Shown: in pieces, positions 1 through 8,668 of the stretch
Numbering within the stretch: position 1 is the first letter of the stretch
Layout: each line of letters opens with the position of its first letter
DNA from: Mesorhizobium sp. SOD10
GTDB lineage: Bacteria > Pseudomonadota > Alphaproteobacteria > Rhizobiales > Rhizobiaceae
Assembly: GCA_000824805.1 (NCBI GenBank)
Contig: CCNA01000034.1
Span: forward strand, 496,001 to 560,000
DNA length: 64,000 bases
Reading direction: 5' to 3'
Program-made: the position numbers and the translations under genes
The notes under the pieces: model-generated
Databases searched by the model: none
What the model was told of the DNA's origin: nothing
The model's input: the letters and a program-made list of their open reading frames with translations, nothing else

Positions 1-777
1 TTGTCCGACAACAAAGAGAGAGTTGGCACAATCGGGAAGAGGGACTTGGACGAGCCGCTTCGGGATGCACGCACATTGGCGGTCCAACTCCGCGACCGGC
101 TGGCCGACCTCATCAGGACCGAAGGGCTCAAGCCCGGCGACCGGCTGCCAACGGAATCACAGCTGACACAGCGCTTCCGCATCTCGCGCCCTGCCCTGCG
201 CGAAGCGCTGAAGCTGCTCGAACAGGACGGCATCATCTCCGTCACCCATGGACTCGGCCGATTCGTCACCGCGAACTCCGCCGTCCAGGTCGACCGTCCA
301 ATCACCGTGTTTGAAAGCGTGACCGACATGTCGCGCCACTATGGCTACAGCACCGTCAACAAGGTCCTTTCCATCGCGGAGGAAGCGCCCGAACCGCTGA
401 TCCAGCAGCAATTGCGCCTGGCCGACGGAGAGCGCGTCATCCGGCTTGAACGGTTGCGGTTGCACAACGATCTCCCCCTCATCTATTCGCTGGACTACGT
501 GCCGCGCAGCCTTTTGCCGGGCCGCCTTTTCGACATCGAATGGAGCGGCTCGCTGCTCGCGCTGCTGGAAACACACCGCCATCAGCCGCGTATGTCGGCC
601 GCCTCGGTTGCAGCGGTGATGCTGCCGGATGAAATCGTGCGGCGCAACGACCTGCGCGACTTCGGGCCAGCCCTGCTCATTACGGAAACCTGTTTCGACG
701 GGACCGGAACCCCGGTCGTCCATGCCGCCGTCTATCATCGCGGCAGCCATTTCGCCTTCAGCTTCGCACGAAAGTGA
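1..777 (+). CDS. GntR family transcriptional regulator with UTRA-type sensor domain
   Basis: Predicted one-component repressor of about 258 residues. Residues 25-90 form the winged helix-turn-helix typical of GntR (GDRLPTESQL, then SRPALREALKLLEQDG). Residues from about 105 to the end resemble the UTRA ligand-binding fold of the HutC subfamily. The frame is open from the first base of the window, where a TTG is available, so the true start may lie upstream and the gene may be 5' truncated here. No downstream operon partner is visible, so the ligand is unknown; HutC-type relatives sense small metabolites or sugars. Confidence 0.85.
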   Translation: MSDNKERVGTIGKRDLDEPLRDARTLAVQLRDRLADLIRTEGLKPGDRLPTESQLTQRFRISRPALREALKLLEQDGIISVTHGLGRFVTANSAVQVDRPITVFESVTDMSRHYGYSTVNKVLSIAEEAPEPLIQQQLRLADGERVIRLERLRLHNDLPLIYSLDYVPRSLLPGRLFDIEWSGSLLALLETHRHQPRMSAASVAAVMLPDEIVRRNDLRDFGPALLITETCFDGTGTPVVHAAVYHRGSHFAFSFARK

Positions 778-1025
778 CGGCTCGACCGGTGGCGATGACG
801 GTGACCGTCGAGGTGCTCCGACACCGCCTTACTTAGCGGCAAAACGTGTGGCCATTCCGCCGACTTGAACGGCCCGGCGACCGGCGTTGGAATCCGGGGC
901 GGCTCGCGCTCCAAGGCACCGGCAGCAGCAATTATCTGTTCGTCATCGACGGCATATAAGCATTTCCTATTGCAATCCCCGAAAGAAAAGGATTGGTTAA
1001 AATCTCTCGGGGGGAGATCAAGACC

Positions 1026-1748
1026 GTGAATAGGGGTGTGGTGCGGCTTCTTCCGAAGCCCAAGGTTTCAATATTCATTTGCGGATGCGGGCATACGGGG
1101 TCCACTTTGCTCGCACGGATACTGGCTGCGCATCCGGAAATTTTCTCCATCCGCCGCGAGACAAGCGCGTTTGTCTCAGACAATGGCGCGCGTTGGACCA
1201 AACTGAGTGTGGTTTTGTTGCAGGCAGCCATCTCAGGCCGCAGCGTCTGGGTCGAAAAGACCCCGAACCATATCCACTATACGAGGCAGATCGCCGAGAC
1301 GATTCCAGGCGCGCGCTTTATCGTCGTCACGCGCGACGGCAGGGACGTCGTGGCCTCGCTCGGGCAGCGTTACGAAGGCGATTTCGACAAGGCTTTCCAG
1401 AGATGGATTGCCGACAGCAAAGCCTCGATGGCGCGTATCGAAAAGGGCGAAAGCATCCTGTGGCGTTACGAGGACTTCATCGAATCGCCTGCGCCTTCCA
1501 TCGAGCGACTATGCCGCTTCATCGGCGTGACCTTCGACCCGGGCATTCTCAACTATCACCAGCAGCCCATCGTGTGGGGGCGGGAAAAGGCAGTGCGCAC
1601 GCCGCATTCGGCTCGCCGGCTCGCCCAGGTGAACCAGCCGATCACCGACTATAGGGGCGGCTGGCGATCCAGGCTGCCAGCCAACGTGGCCCGCCGCTTC
1701 GACGCAGGCGAAGCGCGGGAAATCATGGACTATTTCGGATACGCATAG
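1026..1748 (+). CDS. Sulfotransferase family protein
   Basis: The N-terminus carries a 5'-PAPS phosphosulfate loop (GCGHTGSTLLARIL), followed by a region fitting the 3'-phosphate site (VVTRDGRDVVASL), the hallmarks of P-loop sulfotransferases. It probably transfers sulfate from PAPS to a carbohydrate or lipid acceptor, which cannot be told from sequence. I chose GTG 1026 because GGGGAG lies nine bases upstream; a longer frame from TTG 993 has no ribosome binding site. It is a single gene, convergent with the small exported protein that follows. Confidence 0.8.
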   Translation: MNRGVVRLLPKPKVSIFICGCGHTGSTLLARILAAHPEIFSIRRETSAFVSDNGARWTKLSVVLLQAAISGRSVWVEKTPNHIHYTRQIAETIPGARFIVVTRDGRDVVASLGQRYEGDFDKAFQRWIADSKASMARIEKGESILWRYEDFIESPAPSIERLCRFIGVTFDPGILNYHQQPIVWGREKAVRTPHSARRLAQVNQPITDYRGGWRSRLPANVARRFDAGEAREIMDYFGYA

Positions 1749-1812
1749 GCCGAGCATCCGCCTAGGCGTAGTCGAGAAGCGACCGTTTGCGCGGACACGG
1801 ATCGTTGAGAGG

Positions 1813-2145
1813 CTAACGCGAAAGCAGCCGCGAGACCTTGAGCCGCGGCGCGAAAAAGCAGCGCAGATAAGGCTGGTTGGTTATGACGTAGTTGTTCTCG
1901 CAGATATGGTATCGGCCATCCGGGGATTCCTGCACGCGCTCTCGCGGGATGTTGAAACCATCGGGCAGGTAAACGTAGCCACCATCGGCCCTGGATTGCA
2001 CCGCGGCGTCCGGTATGGGACGGCAATCCGTGCCACCGCAACATTTGAAGTTCGTAACCGGATCGACCTTGTTTTGGTACCAGTCATGGGCGTCGGCGCC
2101 TGTCGCGGCGACAAGGCAGATGGCGGTGACGATGACCTTTCGCAT
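1813..2145 (-). CDS. Small exported hypothetical protein
   Basis: A protein of 110 residues with a clear signal peptide (MRKVIVTAICLVAATGADA, cleavage after ADA). The mature part contains Cys residues (KCCGGTDC and a later C) and looks like a small periplasmic protein conserved in rhizobia. I recognise no function. An in-frame ATG 11 codons upstream exists, but the signal peptide supports the start used here. It is convergent with the sulfotransferase gene. Confidence 0.65.
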   Translation of the reverse strand: MRKVIVTAICLVAATGADAHDWYQNKVDPVTNFKCCGGTDCRPIPDAAVQSRADGGYVYLPDGFNIPRERVQESPDGRYHICENNYVITNQPYLRCFFAPRLKVSRLLSR

Positions 2146-2307
2146 GGCATTCCTCGACGAGGCGGAGGCACTGCTCATTCGAGCGTCATGTATATTAGCG
2201 TTCCGCCGGAAACGCCATCGCCGGGGAAAGCCCGGAAAGCGAGGCCCAGCCCTGTGGCAGCGATGGGCGGAGCGGGCGCCTCAGACCGAGAGGTCCGGCC
2301 CTTCCGA

Positions 2308-3039
2308 TCACACCAGCCGTTGCCCACCGTCGATGTGGATGGTCTCGCCGGTCATGAATTCGTTCTGCAGGAGATAGAGATAGGCCGGCGCGATTTCGGC
2401 GGGCGTGGCGATCCGGCCCGCCGGAATACGCGTGCCCATCTGCTCGAAATAACCGGTCTTGGCCGCGCCGACGATCTCATCCCACATTTCGGTGTCGACC
2501 CAACCGGGCGAGACGATGTTGACGCGGACCGGCGCGAGCTCCAGCGCGAGCGCCCGGGCGAAATAGGTGAAGGAACCGGCGACCGCCGAAACCACCGAGC
2601 CGCCAGGGACCGGCGGACGGTCCTTGTTGATGCCCGAGGTGAAGATCATCGAGCCACCCTTGTCCAGGGTGCGCACGGCATGCTTGGCGAGCATCACCGC
2701 GCCGATCAGCTTGCCGTCGACGAACTGGCGCACGAAATCCATGTCGGTCTCGCCGACCGGATCATTGGGCGGCGGCGTGCCGGCCGTCGCCACCAGATGA
2801 TCGAAAGCTCCAGCTTCCTTGAACAGGCGGGAGACGTCCGCCTCGTTGGCCATGTCGGCCACGATGCCCGTCACGCGCCCTGCCCCGTCGAGCCGCTTTT
2901 CGGCGACCTTCAGCTTGTCGGTCGAACGGCCGGCGATCACCACCTCAGCGCCGTTTTCGAGCGCGGCCGCCGCGACGCCGAAACCGATGCCAGAGCTGCC
3001 GCCGACGACGATGATCTTCTTTCCCGCGAGATTAGCCAT
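2308..3039 (-). CDS. Atypical short-chain dehydrogenase/reductase (SDR)
   Basis: A Rossmann protein of 243 residues. The N-terminal cofactor motif GGSSGIG is at residues 13-19, and the C-terminal SPGWVDTEMW and MTGETIHIDGG segments are classical SDR. Where the catalytic YxxxK normally stands, just before ARALALELAP, the sequence reads VVSAVAG, so both Tyr and Lys are missing. It therefore belongs to the atypical SDR group and may bind nucleotide without ordinary oxidoreductase activity. It lies 33 bases downstream of the VOC gene on the same strand, probably one transcript, with a LysR regulator divergent from the pair. Confidence 0.85.
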   Translation of the reverse strand: MANLAGKKIIVVGGSSGIGFGVAAAALENGAEVVIAGRSTDKLKVAEKRLDGAGRVTGIVADMANEADVSRLFKEAGAFDHLVATAGTPPPNDPVGETDMDFVRQFVDGKLIGAVMLAKHAVRTLDKGGSMIFTSGINKDRPPVPGGSVVSAVAGSFTYFARALALELAPVRVNIVSPGWVDTEMWDEIVGAAKTGYFEQMGTRIPAGRIATPAEIAPAYLYLLQNEFMTGETIHIDGGQRLV

Positions 3040-3072
3040 GGGTCTTCTCCGACTTTCCTGATGGGTTCAAAT

Positions 3073-3558
3073 TCAGGCGCGGTCGGCGTGGGCCGCTTCA
3101 AGGTCGGCGAGGATGATCTTCTTCATCGAATACATCGCCTGGCGCGCCCGGTCGGCTTTTTCGCGGTCCGGGTCGTTCATCAGGCGCAAGGCCTCGCTCG
3201 GAATGACCTGCCAATAGACGCCGAACTTATCCTTCAGCCAGCCGCAGGGCTGTTCGGAGCCGCCGCCGGCGGTGAGCGCGTTCCAGAAATAGTCGGTCTC
3301 TGCCTGGTCCTTCGTCTCGATGTAAAGCGAAATCCGCTCGTTGAAGGGCGGCACGCCGCCGGCGTTGAGCGCTGTAAACCGCTGGCCTTCCAGCTCGAAG
3401 TCGAAAATCGCGTGCGGAATGGTTTTGTTGGTGCCGCCGACGAAGTCGGTGAACTCGATCGCGCCGAGCGCGCGGCTGTTCTTGAAAACCGAGAGATAGA
3501 AATCCCGCGCGGCTTCGGCATCGAGATTGAACCAGAGGAAGGGATGAACGGTAGCCAT
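3073..3558 (-). CDS. VOC family protein (PhnB / 3-demethylubiquinone methyltransferase-like fold)
   Basis: A glyoxalase-fold protein of 161 residues with the PhnB-like opening (HPFLWFNLDAEAARDFYLSVF) and the closing pattern GWLKDKFGVYWQVIP. Members bind a metal in a cupped beta sheet, but this subgroup has no settled reaction. The ATG at 3558 is preceded by GAGGACA; a longer reading of the frame overlaps the LysR promoter region. It forms a likely operon with the SDR downstream, and the divergent LysR gene starts 127 bases away, so LysR control is likely. Confidence 0.8.
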   Translation of the reverse strand: MATVHPFLWFNLDAEAARDFYLSVFKNSRALGAIEFTDFVGGTNKTIPHAIFDFELEGQRFTALNAGGVPPFNERISLYIETKDQAETDYFWNALTAGGGSEQPCGWLKDKFGVYWQVIPSEALRLMNDPDREKADRARQAMYSMKKIILADLEAAHADRA

Positions 3559-3684
3559 GGTGTCCTCGCAGCTTGAGTGAGCATTGACCACAAATTCTGT
3601 GAGGATTTTTGGCTGGAAAAAGCTCGATGGACAAACCAAAGTTTGGCAAGTATTTGTTACCATAACTCACAGATTGCTTTCTCC

Positions 3685-4572
3685 ATGGCCCGCAGATTAC
3701 CGCCGCTCAACGCCTTGCCGGCCTTTGAGGCCGCCGCACGGCATTTGAATTTTTCCAGGGCCGGGGACGAGCTCAATCTCACGCATGGCGCTATCAGCCG
3801 AGCGGTGAAGCATCTGGAGGATCAGCTCGGTGTGCAGCTCTTCGAGCGCGCGACGCGTTCGGTGCGGCTCACCCCGGTCGGCGAGCCTTATGCGCTTGCC
3901 GTGCGCGAGGCGCTCGACCAACTCGCGCTGGCGACGCAAACCGCGACCTCGCGCCATTCGGGCTCGACCCTCAACGTCAGCACGTCGGATGGGTTTGCCG
4001 GAAAATGGCTGGTGCCAAGGCTCTATCGCTTTCACCGCGCGCATAGCGACATCGACGTGCGCGTCTCGACCACCGGCAGGCTGACCAATTTCCGCGCCGA
4101 CGGCATCGATGTCGCGATCCGCTACGGCGCCGGCCGCTATCACGGGCTGACGTCGGAATTCCTCACCGGCGAGGAGGTGTTTCCGGTCTGCAGCCCGAAG
4201 CTGCTGGAAGGCCCGCATCCGCTCAAGCACCCGCAGGACCTCAAGCACCACACGCTGATCCGCGACGGCTACCGCATCGACTGGGCGGCGTGGCTCGCCA
4301 GCGCCGGCGTCGAAGGCATCGACCCGAACAGCGGCCTCACTTTCGATTCCGCCACGTTCGCGGTGGAATCTGCCGTGCAGGGCGAAGGCGTGGTGCTCGG
4401 CCGCACCATGCTGGTTTCCGCCGACCTCGCCACCGGCAGGCTGGTGCGGCCGTTCAATCATGCATTGAAGGCGGTGTCGAGCTTCTATCTGGTCTACCCG
4501 CCGGAAGCGATCCGCCAGCGCAAGGTGAAGGCGTTTCGCGACTGGCTGTTTTCGGAGATCGAGCCGCTTTAG
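3685..4572 (+). CDS. LysR family transcriptional regulator, GcvA-like
   Basis: A regulator of 295 residues. The N-terminal helix-turn-helix (PPLNALPAFEAAARHLNFSRA, then LTHGAISRAVKHLE) is the GcvA/AmpR type, followed by a LysR substrate-binding domain. I used ATG 3685, which begins the conserved MARRLPPLNAL opening; a longer frame would begin at 3577 without family similarity. The gene is divergent from the VOC/SDR pair and probably controls it, as is usual for this family. The AT-rich gap 3590-3670 is where a T-N11-A operator would be expected. Confidence 0.85.
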   Translation: MARRLPPLNALPAFEAAARHLNFSRAGDELNLTHGAISRAVKHLEDQLGVQLFERATRSVRLTPVGEPYALAVREALDQLALATQTATSRHSGSTLNVSTSDGFAGKWLVPRLYRFHRAHSDIDVRVSTTGRLTNFRADGIDVAIRYGAGRYHGLTSEFLTGEEVFPVCSPKLLEGPHPLKHPQDLKHHTLIRDGYRIDWAAWLASAGVEGIDPNSGLTFDSATFAVESAVQGEGVVLGRTMLVSADLATGRLVRPFNHALKAVSSFYLVYPPEAIRQRKVKAFRDWLFSEIEPL

Positions 4573-4636
4573 CGAATGGCTTCAGGAAACCTTCCTTCGG
4601 CTCGGCGGTTGATTCCAATCCGAGAGAGGACCATTC

Positions 4637-4837
4637 ATGGCGAGACGAGATGCAGCGACGGCCAAACACACAAAGCGTCCGCGTTCGCGTCCGCTGAAAG
4701 GCGAAGAGACGGAAGTGAAGCATATCGTCGAAACGCAGGATCTGTCGCCTGCGCAGGCGCGGGAGCTTGTGCGACGCTACGGAAACGATTGGCGCAAGAT
4801 CGACGACGTCGCCAAATCCTATAAGGGCGACGACTAG
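4637..4837 (+). CDS. Small basic protein with a DUF3606-like helical motif
   Basis: A 66-residue protein. The basic, disordered N-terminus is followed by a three-helix segment reading LSPAQARELVRRYGNDWRKI. The same pattern (QA or EA, hydrophobic, G.D, terminal K) recurs in the small proteins at 7562-7762 and 14146-14469. DUF3606 proteins are abundant in rhizobia and have no known function. GAGAGGA lies just upstream of the ATG. It appears to be its own unit. Confidence 0.65.
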   Translation: MARRDAATAKHTKRPRSRPLKGEETEVKHIVETQDLSPAQARELVRRYGNDWRKIDDVAKSYKGDD

Positions 4838-4905
4838 GCCAGCGTGGCGGCCAGAAGCAAACCGTCATCATAGGATGCAAGCAGTGGCGCAGGCTGGCTC
4901 AGCAC

Positions 4906-5190
4906 TCAACCTGAGCGCATCACACCAGGCTCGCCGGTCTCGTTCGCCTGAGCGAGACGCTGGGGTTCGGACACCAGATCCCGGAATTCGATAGTGGTCA
5001 CCAAATAGCCGGCCTCGTCATAGATCTTGGTCACCCAGGAGGTCGGATCCGAACCTGCGGCAATCCCGTCGAGCATAGCTTTCTTGGCAGCCCGTTTGGC
5101 CTCGGCTTTCGCGGTTTCGAGGTCGTCCATCTCGACCTGGATCGGCGGCTGCGCCGCGGACTCGATGAATTCAAAGCGGAATTTCGGCAT
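4906..5190 (-). CDS. DUF6894-like small protein
   Basis: A 94-residue protein opening with MPKFRFEFIE and continuing with DDLETAKAEAKRAAKKAMLDG and a region containing EAGYLVTTIEFRDLV. This is the pattern of the small rhizobial family labelled DUF6894, whose function is unknown. ATG 5190 starts the conserved part. The gene overlaps the end of the upstream gene by about 20 bases in another frame, so the two are probably translated from one message. Confidence 0.65.
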   Translation of the reverse strand: MPKFRFEFIESAAQPPIQVEMDDLETAKAEAKRAAKKAMLDGIAAGSDPTSWVTKIYDEAGYLVTTIEFRDLVSEPQRLAQANETGEPGVMRSG

Positions 5191-5524
5191 TCGGCTCTCC
5201 GTTTGCAACCGCGGACGGCACAGGCGCAATCGTGTCCCGAGCGCCACTGTCGCCATCGCGTCGCTCCTCCAGCACGGTCTCGGCGATATACTCCTTGAGG
5301 TCGCCGACTTCCTCGCTGATCTGGTCAGACCCTATGCCCTCGCTTTCAGCGTCAGCGATACATTGATCCGCCAACTCAGCGGCAACGATTTCCGCCGGCA
5401 GCGCGGGCAGAGCTTCAGCCTTGTGTTCCTCGATCCATTCGCCGACGAAATGCGCCGTCTTGTTCACGAGGATGTCGGCCTCCTGCGAGGCTTCGGCTAC
5501 AGGAAGTTCCAACTTGGTATCCAT
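5171..5524 (-). CDS. Small acidic protein, probably DUF768 family
   Basis: A 117-residue acidic protein. The core (HFVGEWIEEH, then a predicted helix with LADQCIADAESEGIG and ISEEVGDLKEYIAETVL) resembles DUF768, a family expanded in Mesorhizobium and without known function. The start is either ATG 5524, behind AGGGTGG, or GTG 5533; I took the ATG. The stop lies inside the next gene, giving a two-gene unit divergent from the cardiolipin synthase. Confidence 0.55.
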   Translation of the reverse strand: MDTKLELPVAEASQEADILVNKTAHFVGEWIEEHKAEALPALPAEIVAAELADQCIADAESEGIGSDQISEEVGDLKEYIAETVLEERRDGDSGARDTIAPVPSAVANGEPNAEIPL

Positions 5525-5719
5525 GCAAACCACCCTGAATGATCCTCTTCAACGCCGATTGCTCACAAAGGATGCAGCGCTCGGTCGATAGTGCACCTCG
5601 TCCCAGGCTCGACTGCACGGCGCCGGTCCGGGGCTTGCCCATACCCGGCCGGGAACCTGAACCAGGGTCGTACATTCTTGCTGTTGGAAAATCACCAAAC
5701 TGACCGGGGAACGAAATAG

Positions 5720-7063
5720 GTGGGATCTCAGGGCTTTGGAGCGTCACTGGCCGTCAAAAAAGCGATCGCGGCCGGACGCAAGGCCGGCTATTGGCTCGAC
5801 ATCCTCAAATATCTTGCCGTTGCGATCGCGGCCGGCGTGGTCACTCTGGCTGCGGTAAACCTGACCCCCGAGCCTCGTGTCATCCGCACGATCGTTCCGC
5901 ATCGTTTCGACGCGGCCGACCCGCAATTCGTGCGAAGCATGAGCAGCTATTCGCAAGGGCAGATGTTCGAGCGGAACGCAGTGCGAACCCTGGTCAATGG
6001 CGACGAGATCTTTCCGGCGATGCTGCAAGCGATCGGCGCGGCCCAGGCCAGCATTGACATGGAAACCTACATCTATTGGTCGGGGTCGGTCGGCCACGCA
6101 TTCGCCACGGCCCTGGCCGCGAAAGCCCGGGAGGGCGTCGAGGTTCGAGTGCTGGTCGACTGGGTCGGCAGCCTACCTTTCGACGAGAACCTGATCCACA
6201 TCATGACGGGCGCCGGGGTGCGGTTCCAGCGCTACCGCCCCATCTACTGGTACACGCTTGACCGCGTGAACAATCGGACGCACCGCAAGCTGCTCATCGT
6301 GGACGGGCGGGTCGCGTTCACCGGCGGGGTCGGTATCGCTGACAATTGGCTGGGCAATGCGCGCAATCCGAACGAGTGGCGCGACACGCACTATCAAATC
6401 CAGGGACCTTCGGTGGCCGCGTTCCAGGCGGCCTTCGCCGAGAACTGGCTGGAGACCGTGGGCGAAACGTTGCAGGGAGAGAAGTTCTACCCGCCGCCTG
6501 AACCCGCAGGCGCGCTCGGCGCTCAGTTGATCCTTTCATCGCAGCCGAACGGCTCCGAGGACATGGAACTGATGATGCTGGCCGCGATCGCCGCGGCCAA
6601 GGACCACCTGCGCATCGGCATGGCCTATTTCGTGCCGGACGAAATCGCGCTCCAGCAGATACTCGACGCCAGGAAGAGAGGCGTGATCGTCGACGTCATC
6701 GTGCCCAATTCGCTGACCGATGTGCCCATCGTGCGGAAAGGCTCGCGATACTTCTGGGGCCAACTGCTCGAAGCAGGCGTTCGCATCTACGAGTTTCAGC
6801 CGACGATGTATCATCCCAAGCTGCTGATCGTCGACGACGTCTGGGCGAGCTTCGGTTCCACCAACCTGGACGAGCGCTCGTTGCGGCTGAACGACGAAGC
6901 CACCCTCAATGTCTACGGCAGGGATTTTGCGCAGACGCAAATCGATTTGTTCAACGAGGACCTCAAGCGATCGAGGCAGATCAGCCTGGCGGAGTGGCAG
7001 GCGCGCCCCATGAGCGAGAAGGTTACCGACTGGCTGGCCAGCAGGCTTCACACGCAGCTATAG
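5720..7063 (+). CDS. cls: Cardiolipin synthase (phospholipase D superfamily)
   Basis: A protein of 447 residues in the bacterial ClsA/ClsB class. It condenses two phosphatidylglycerol molecules, or PG with another lipid, to cardiolipin at the inner membrane. Two HKD active sites are intact: HRKLLIVDG with His188, and HPKLLIVDD with His365, each followed by the GG or GSTN signature. A single N-terminal membrane helix (residues about 28-47) replaces the usual pair. The start is GTG 5720, with GGGGAA eight bases ahead. It stands alone, divergent from the DUF6894/DUF768 pair. Confidence 0.9.
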   Translation: MGSQGFGASLAVKKAIAAGRKAGYWLDILKYLAVAIAAGVVTLAAVNLTPEPRVIRTIVPHRFDAADPQFVRSMSSYSQGQMFERNAVRTLVNGDEIFPAMLQAIGAAQASIDMETYIYWSGSVGHAFATALAAKAREGVEVRVLVDWVGSLPFDENLIHIMTGAGVRFQRYRPIYWYTLDRVNNRTHRKLLIVDGRVAFTGGVGIADNWLGNARNPNEWRDTHYQIQGPSVAAFQAAFAENWLETVGETLQGEKFYPPPEPAGALGAQLILSSQPNGSEDMELMMLAAIAAAKDHLRIGMAYFVPDEIALQQILDARKRGVIVDVIVPNSLTDVPIVRKGSRYFWGQLLEAGVRIYEFQPTMYHPKLLIVDDVWASFGSTNLDERSLRLNDEATLNVYGRDFAQTQIDLFNEDLKRSRQISLAEWQARPMSEKVTDWLASRLHTQL

Positions 7064-7171
7064 CGCATTCGTCGCAGGCAAAAGTGAGCGGCGGATGTCG
7101 GGCAGCTACTTTCCTTCGGGCGATTAACATGGGTTAGAGCGGATCATCGACAAACATGCAGGATGGTTTGG

Positions 7172-7237
7172 CCCCAACGTTGGGGTTGGAAGCCCGGCCG
7201 GCGGTCGTTGTGTCACGAACATGTCCGCCGGCCGGGC
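7172..7237. repeat. Perfect palindrome followed by a GC-rich hairpin
   Basis: Bases 7172-7185 are a perfect 14-base palindrome (CCCCAACGTTGGGG). A few bases on, GCCCGGCCGGCGG at 7192-7204 pairs perfectly with its complement at 7225-7237, leaving a 20-base loop. No T-run follows. The element sits between cls and the small gene starting at 7270, so it could end cls transcription or fold in the leader of the next message. Confidence 0.6.
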
Positions 7238-7269
7238 ATCCTTTGGGCTTGCGGCACGGAGGAGGAGAG

Positions 7270-7473
7270 ATGCCGACTAAGAGATTGTCGAAAGGCGCAT
7301 TCCTGCCCGAAGAGGTAAGCTTTCTTAGTCGCGTCCTTGAACTCAGCGCAGGCGCTAACGAAACCGAGGAGCAGCGCGAGCGGCGGGCCTTGTGCATCAT
7401 CGCGAACTACATGGCGGGGATCACCGCCGAGCGGGAGCTGGCGGAGCTCTCGCGGCGGCCACTGGGCAGATAG
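7270..7473 (+). CDS. Small rhizobial hypothetical protein
   Basis: A 67-residue protein opening MPTKRLSKGAFLPEEV. The pattern FLPEEV..L...L followed by a helix of the type RRALCIIANYMAGIT recalls a family of short rhizobial proteins of unknown role. GGAGGAGAG directly precedes the ATG, which makes translation likely. The message would begin with the hairpin at 7192-7237. Confidence 0.6.
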   Translation: MPTKRLSKGAFLPEEVSFLSRVLELSAGANETEEQRERRALCIIANYMAGITAERELAELSRRPLGR

Positions 7474-7561
7474 GCTCCACTGCGGAGCCGTGAAGCAATG
7501 CTGGGCCCACGATGAAACTTTCCAGGGTCCTTCTAGTTCGGTTGGAAGGAGGATCTTTGAC

Positions 7562-7762
7562 ATGACTGAACCCGGTGAAGGCAGCTCCCATGGTCGAATT
7601 GACGACAAGCAGCTGGTCATTCTGCTTAAAGAGAAAACCGGCATCTCCGACGCTCAGGCCAGGAGGCTGATAAAGGCCGTCGGGCGCGACCGGCCGTCGC
7701 TTCTTCGAGAAGCACGGATCATAAAGGCGCGTGTTCAGACGTCCACATCAAGCCGCGTTTGA
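7562..7762 (+). CDS. Small basic protein with a DUF3606-like helical motif
   Basis: A 66-residue protein. The stretch GISDAQARRLIKAVGRD matches in spacing the motif of the proteins at 4637-4837 and 14146-14469. A good Shine-Dalgarno (GGAAGGAGG) lies about ten bases before ATG 7562. The function is unknown; a three-helix UBA-like fold is plausible. It follows another small gene by 88 bases and is itself followed by a zinc-ribbon gene. Confidence 0.6.
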   Translation: MTEPGEGSSHGRIDDKQLVILLKEKTGISDAQARRLIKAVGRDRPSLLREARIIKARVQTSTSSRV

Positions 7763-7909
7763 CCGGCTGAATGCGGCGGATGTTCTGCCGGACTCCGCGA
7801 CGGCCAAAGCGTTTCGCTGCTGGCGGTTTCGCTGATCGAGCCGACTGAAGCAAGCTCGTCGGAAATCTCCTGCTTGCGAAGACGTGCCGATTGCGCGATG
7901 CTCCCCAAA

Positions 7910-8137
7910 ATGGCTGGCGAATATCTGGACCACAAACTGGAATGCCCGTTTTGCGGCACCATCCGTCTGCAGATCCCGGCCGATGCCCAACCCACAACGC
8001 CGATCCATTGCGCCGAGTGCGGCGCATATCTCGGCACGTGGGATGAGCTTCAAACCGACTTCGAGCAGCAAGGCGGTACGGACGGCGTGTTCCGGCTGGA
8101 TAAGGGGCGTATCCAGAAGCTCAATTCCAGTCGCTGA
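7910..8137 (+). CDS. Small zinc-ribbon protein
   Basis: About 75 residues, with two CxxC pairs: CPFCG near residue 12 and CAEC about 33 residues later, followed by GAYLGTWDEL. This is a zinc-ribbon scaffold. It may bind nucleic acid or a protein partner; nothing more can be said. The start is uncertain: ATGs at 7874, 7898 and 7910 are all in frame and none has a strong ribosome binding site. I chose the one nearest the first CxxC. Confidence 0.55.
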   Translation: MAGEYLDHKLECPFCGTIRLQIPADAQPTTPIHCAECGAYLGTWDELQTDFEQQGGTDGVFRLDKGRIQKLNSSR

Positions 8138-8338
8138 CGAGGCCGCCGCCGGCGGCTTGGATGCGGTCTGATCGACCAAACAGCGCGCGGGACATTGGGC
8201 TTGCGAAATGGGACATGACCGCGCCCGCCAAGTCCTTGACGGCTCGAACTCATAAACCCATATCGCATGCAGGCGCGGGCCGCTGCGATCCCCGCCCCCT
8301 TTCAAAACTCACACTGTTCGTTCGACTTGGAGGATCTT

Positions 8339-8641
8339 ATGAACGATCGGATGTTCGACAGCCCTGTTTTCGTGAAGAGCGGAAACAGCCTCATCCAGGA
8401 AATCGCCTGCCTCGAAGACGCCCTGGAATTTCTCTATGAATGGCCCAAGAACCGGCGTGGGCCGATCTATGAAACGGCGCTGCGCGCCTGCCAGCGAGCA
8501 TTCGACAGCGGCTTTCCGCTGGCCGCCGCCAGAGAGGCATTTTGCGGTTTCGCGAAGTCCGCCAAAATCCATGAAGAGGTGAGCACCACCCTGCCCTGGA
8601 TGATCGGCAAAGGCCGCAAAGGCGGCGGGCTGACCGCCTAG
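8339..8641 (+). CDS. DUF982 domain protein
   Basis: A 100-residue protein with the DUF982 pattern: a strand-like opening (MFDSPVFVKSG), a helix around ALEFLYEWPKNRRG, then the ALRACQRAF and AREAFCGFAKSAKI segments. DUF982 proteins are strongly expanded in Rhizobiales and have no established function. GGAGG lies six bases before ATG 8339. The next gene is a second DUF982 protein only 28 bases downstream, so the two form a tandem pair. Confidence 0.75.
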   Translation: MNDRMFDSPVFVKSGNSLIQEIACLEDALEFLYEWPKNRRGPIYETALRACQRAFDSGFPLAAAREAFCGFAKSAKIHEEVSTTLPWMIGKGRKGGGLTA

Positions 8642-8668
8642 CATCGTCGCGGATCGAGGACGTTCGCG

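Noticed and set aside
1906..3576. Long open frame on the plus strand opposite the VOC and SDR genes
   Set aside because: It is antisense to two well-recognised proteins, has an Arg/Gly/His-rich composition typical of GC-driven shadow frames and no ribosome binding site.
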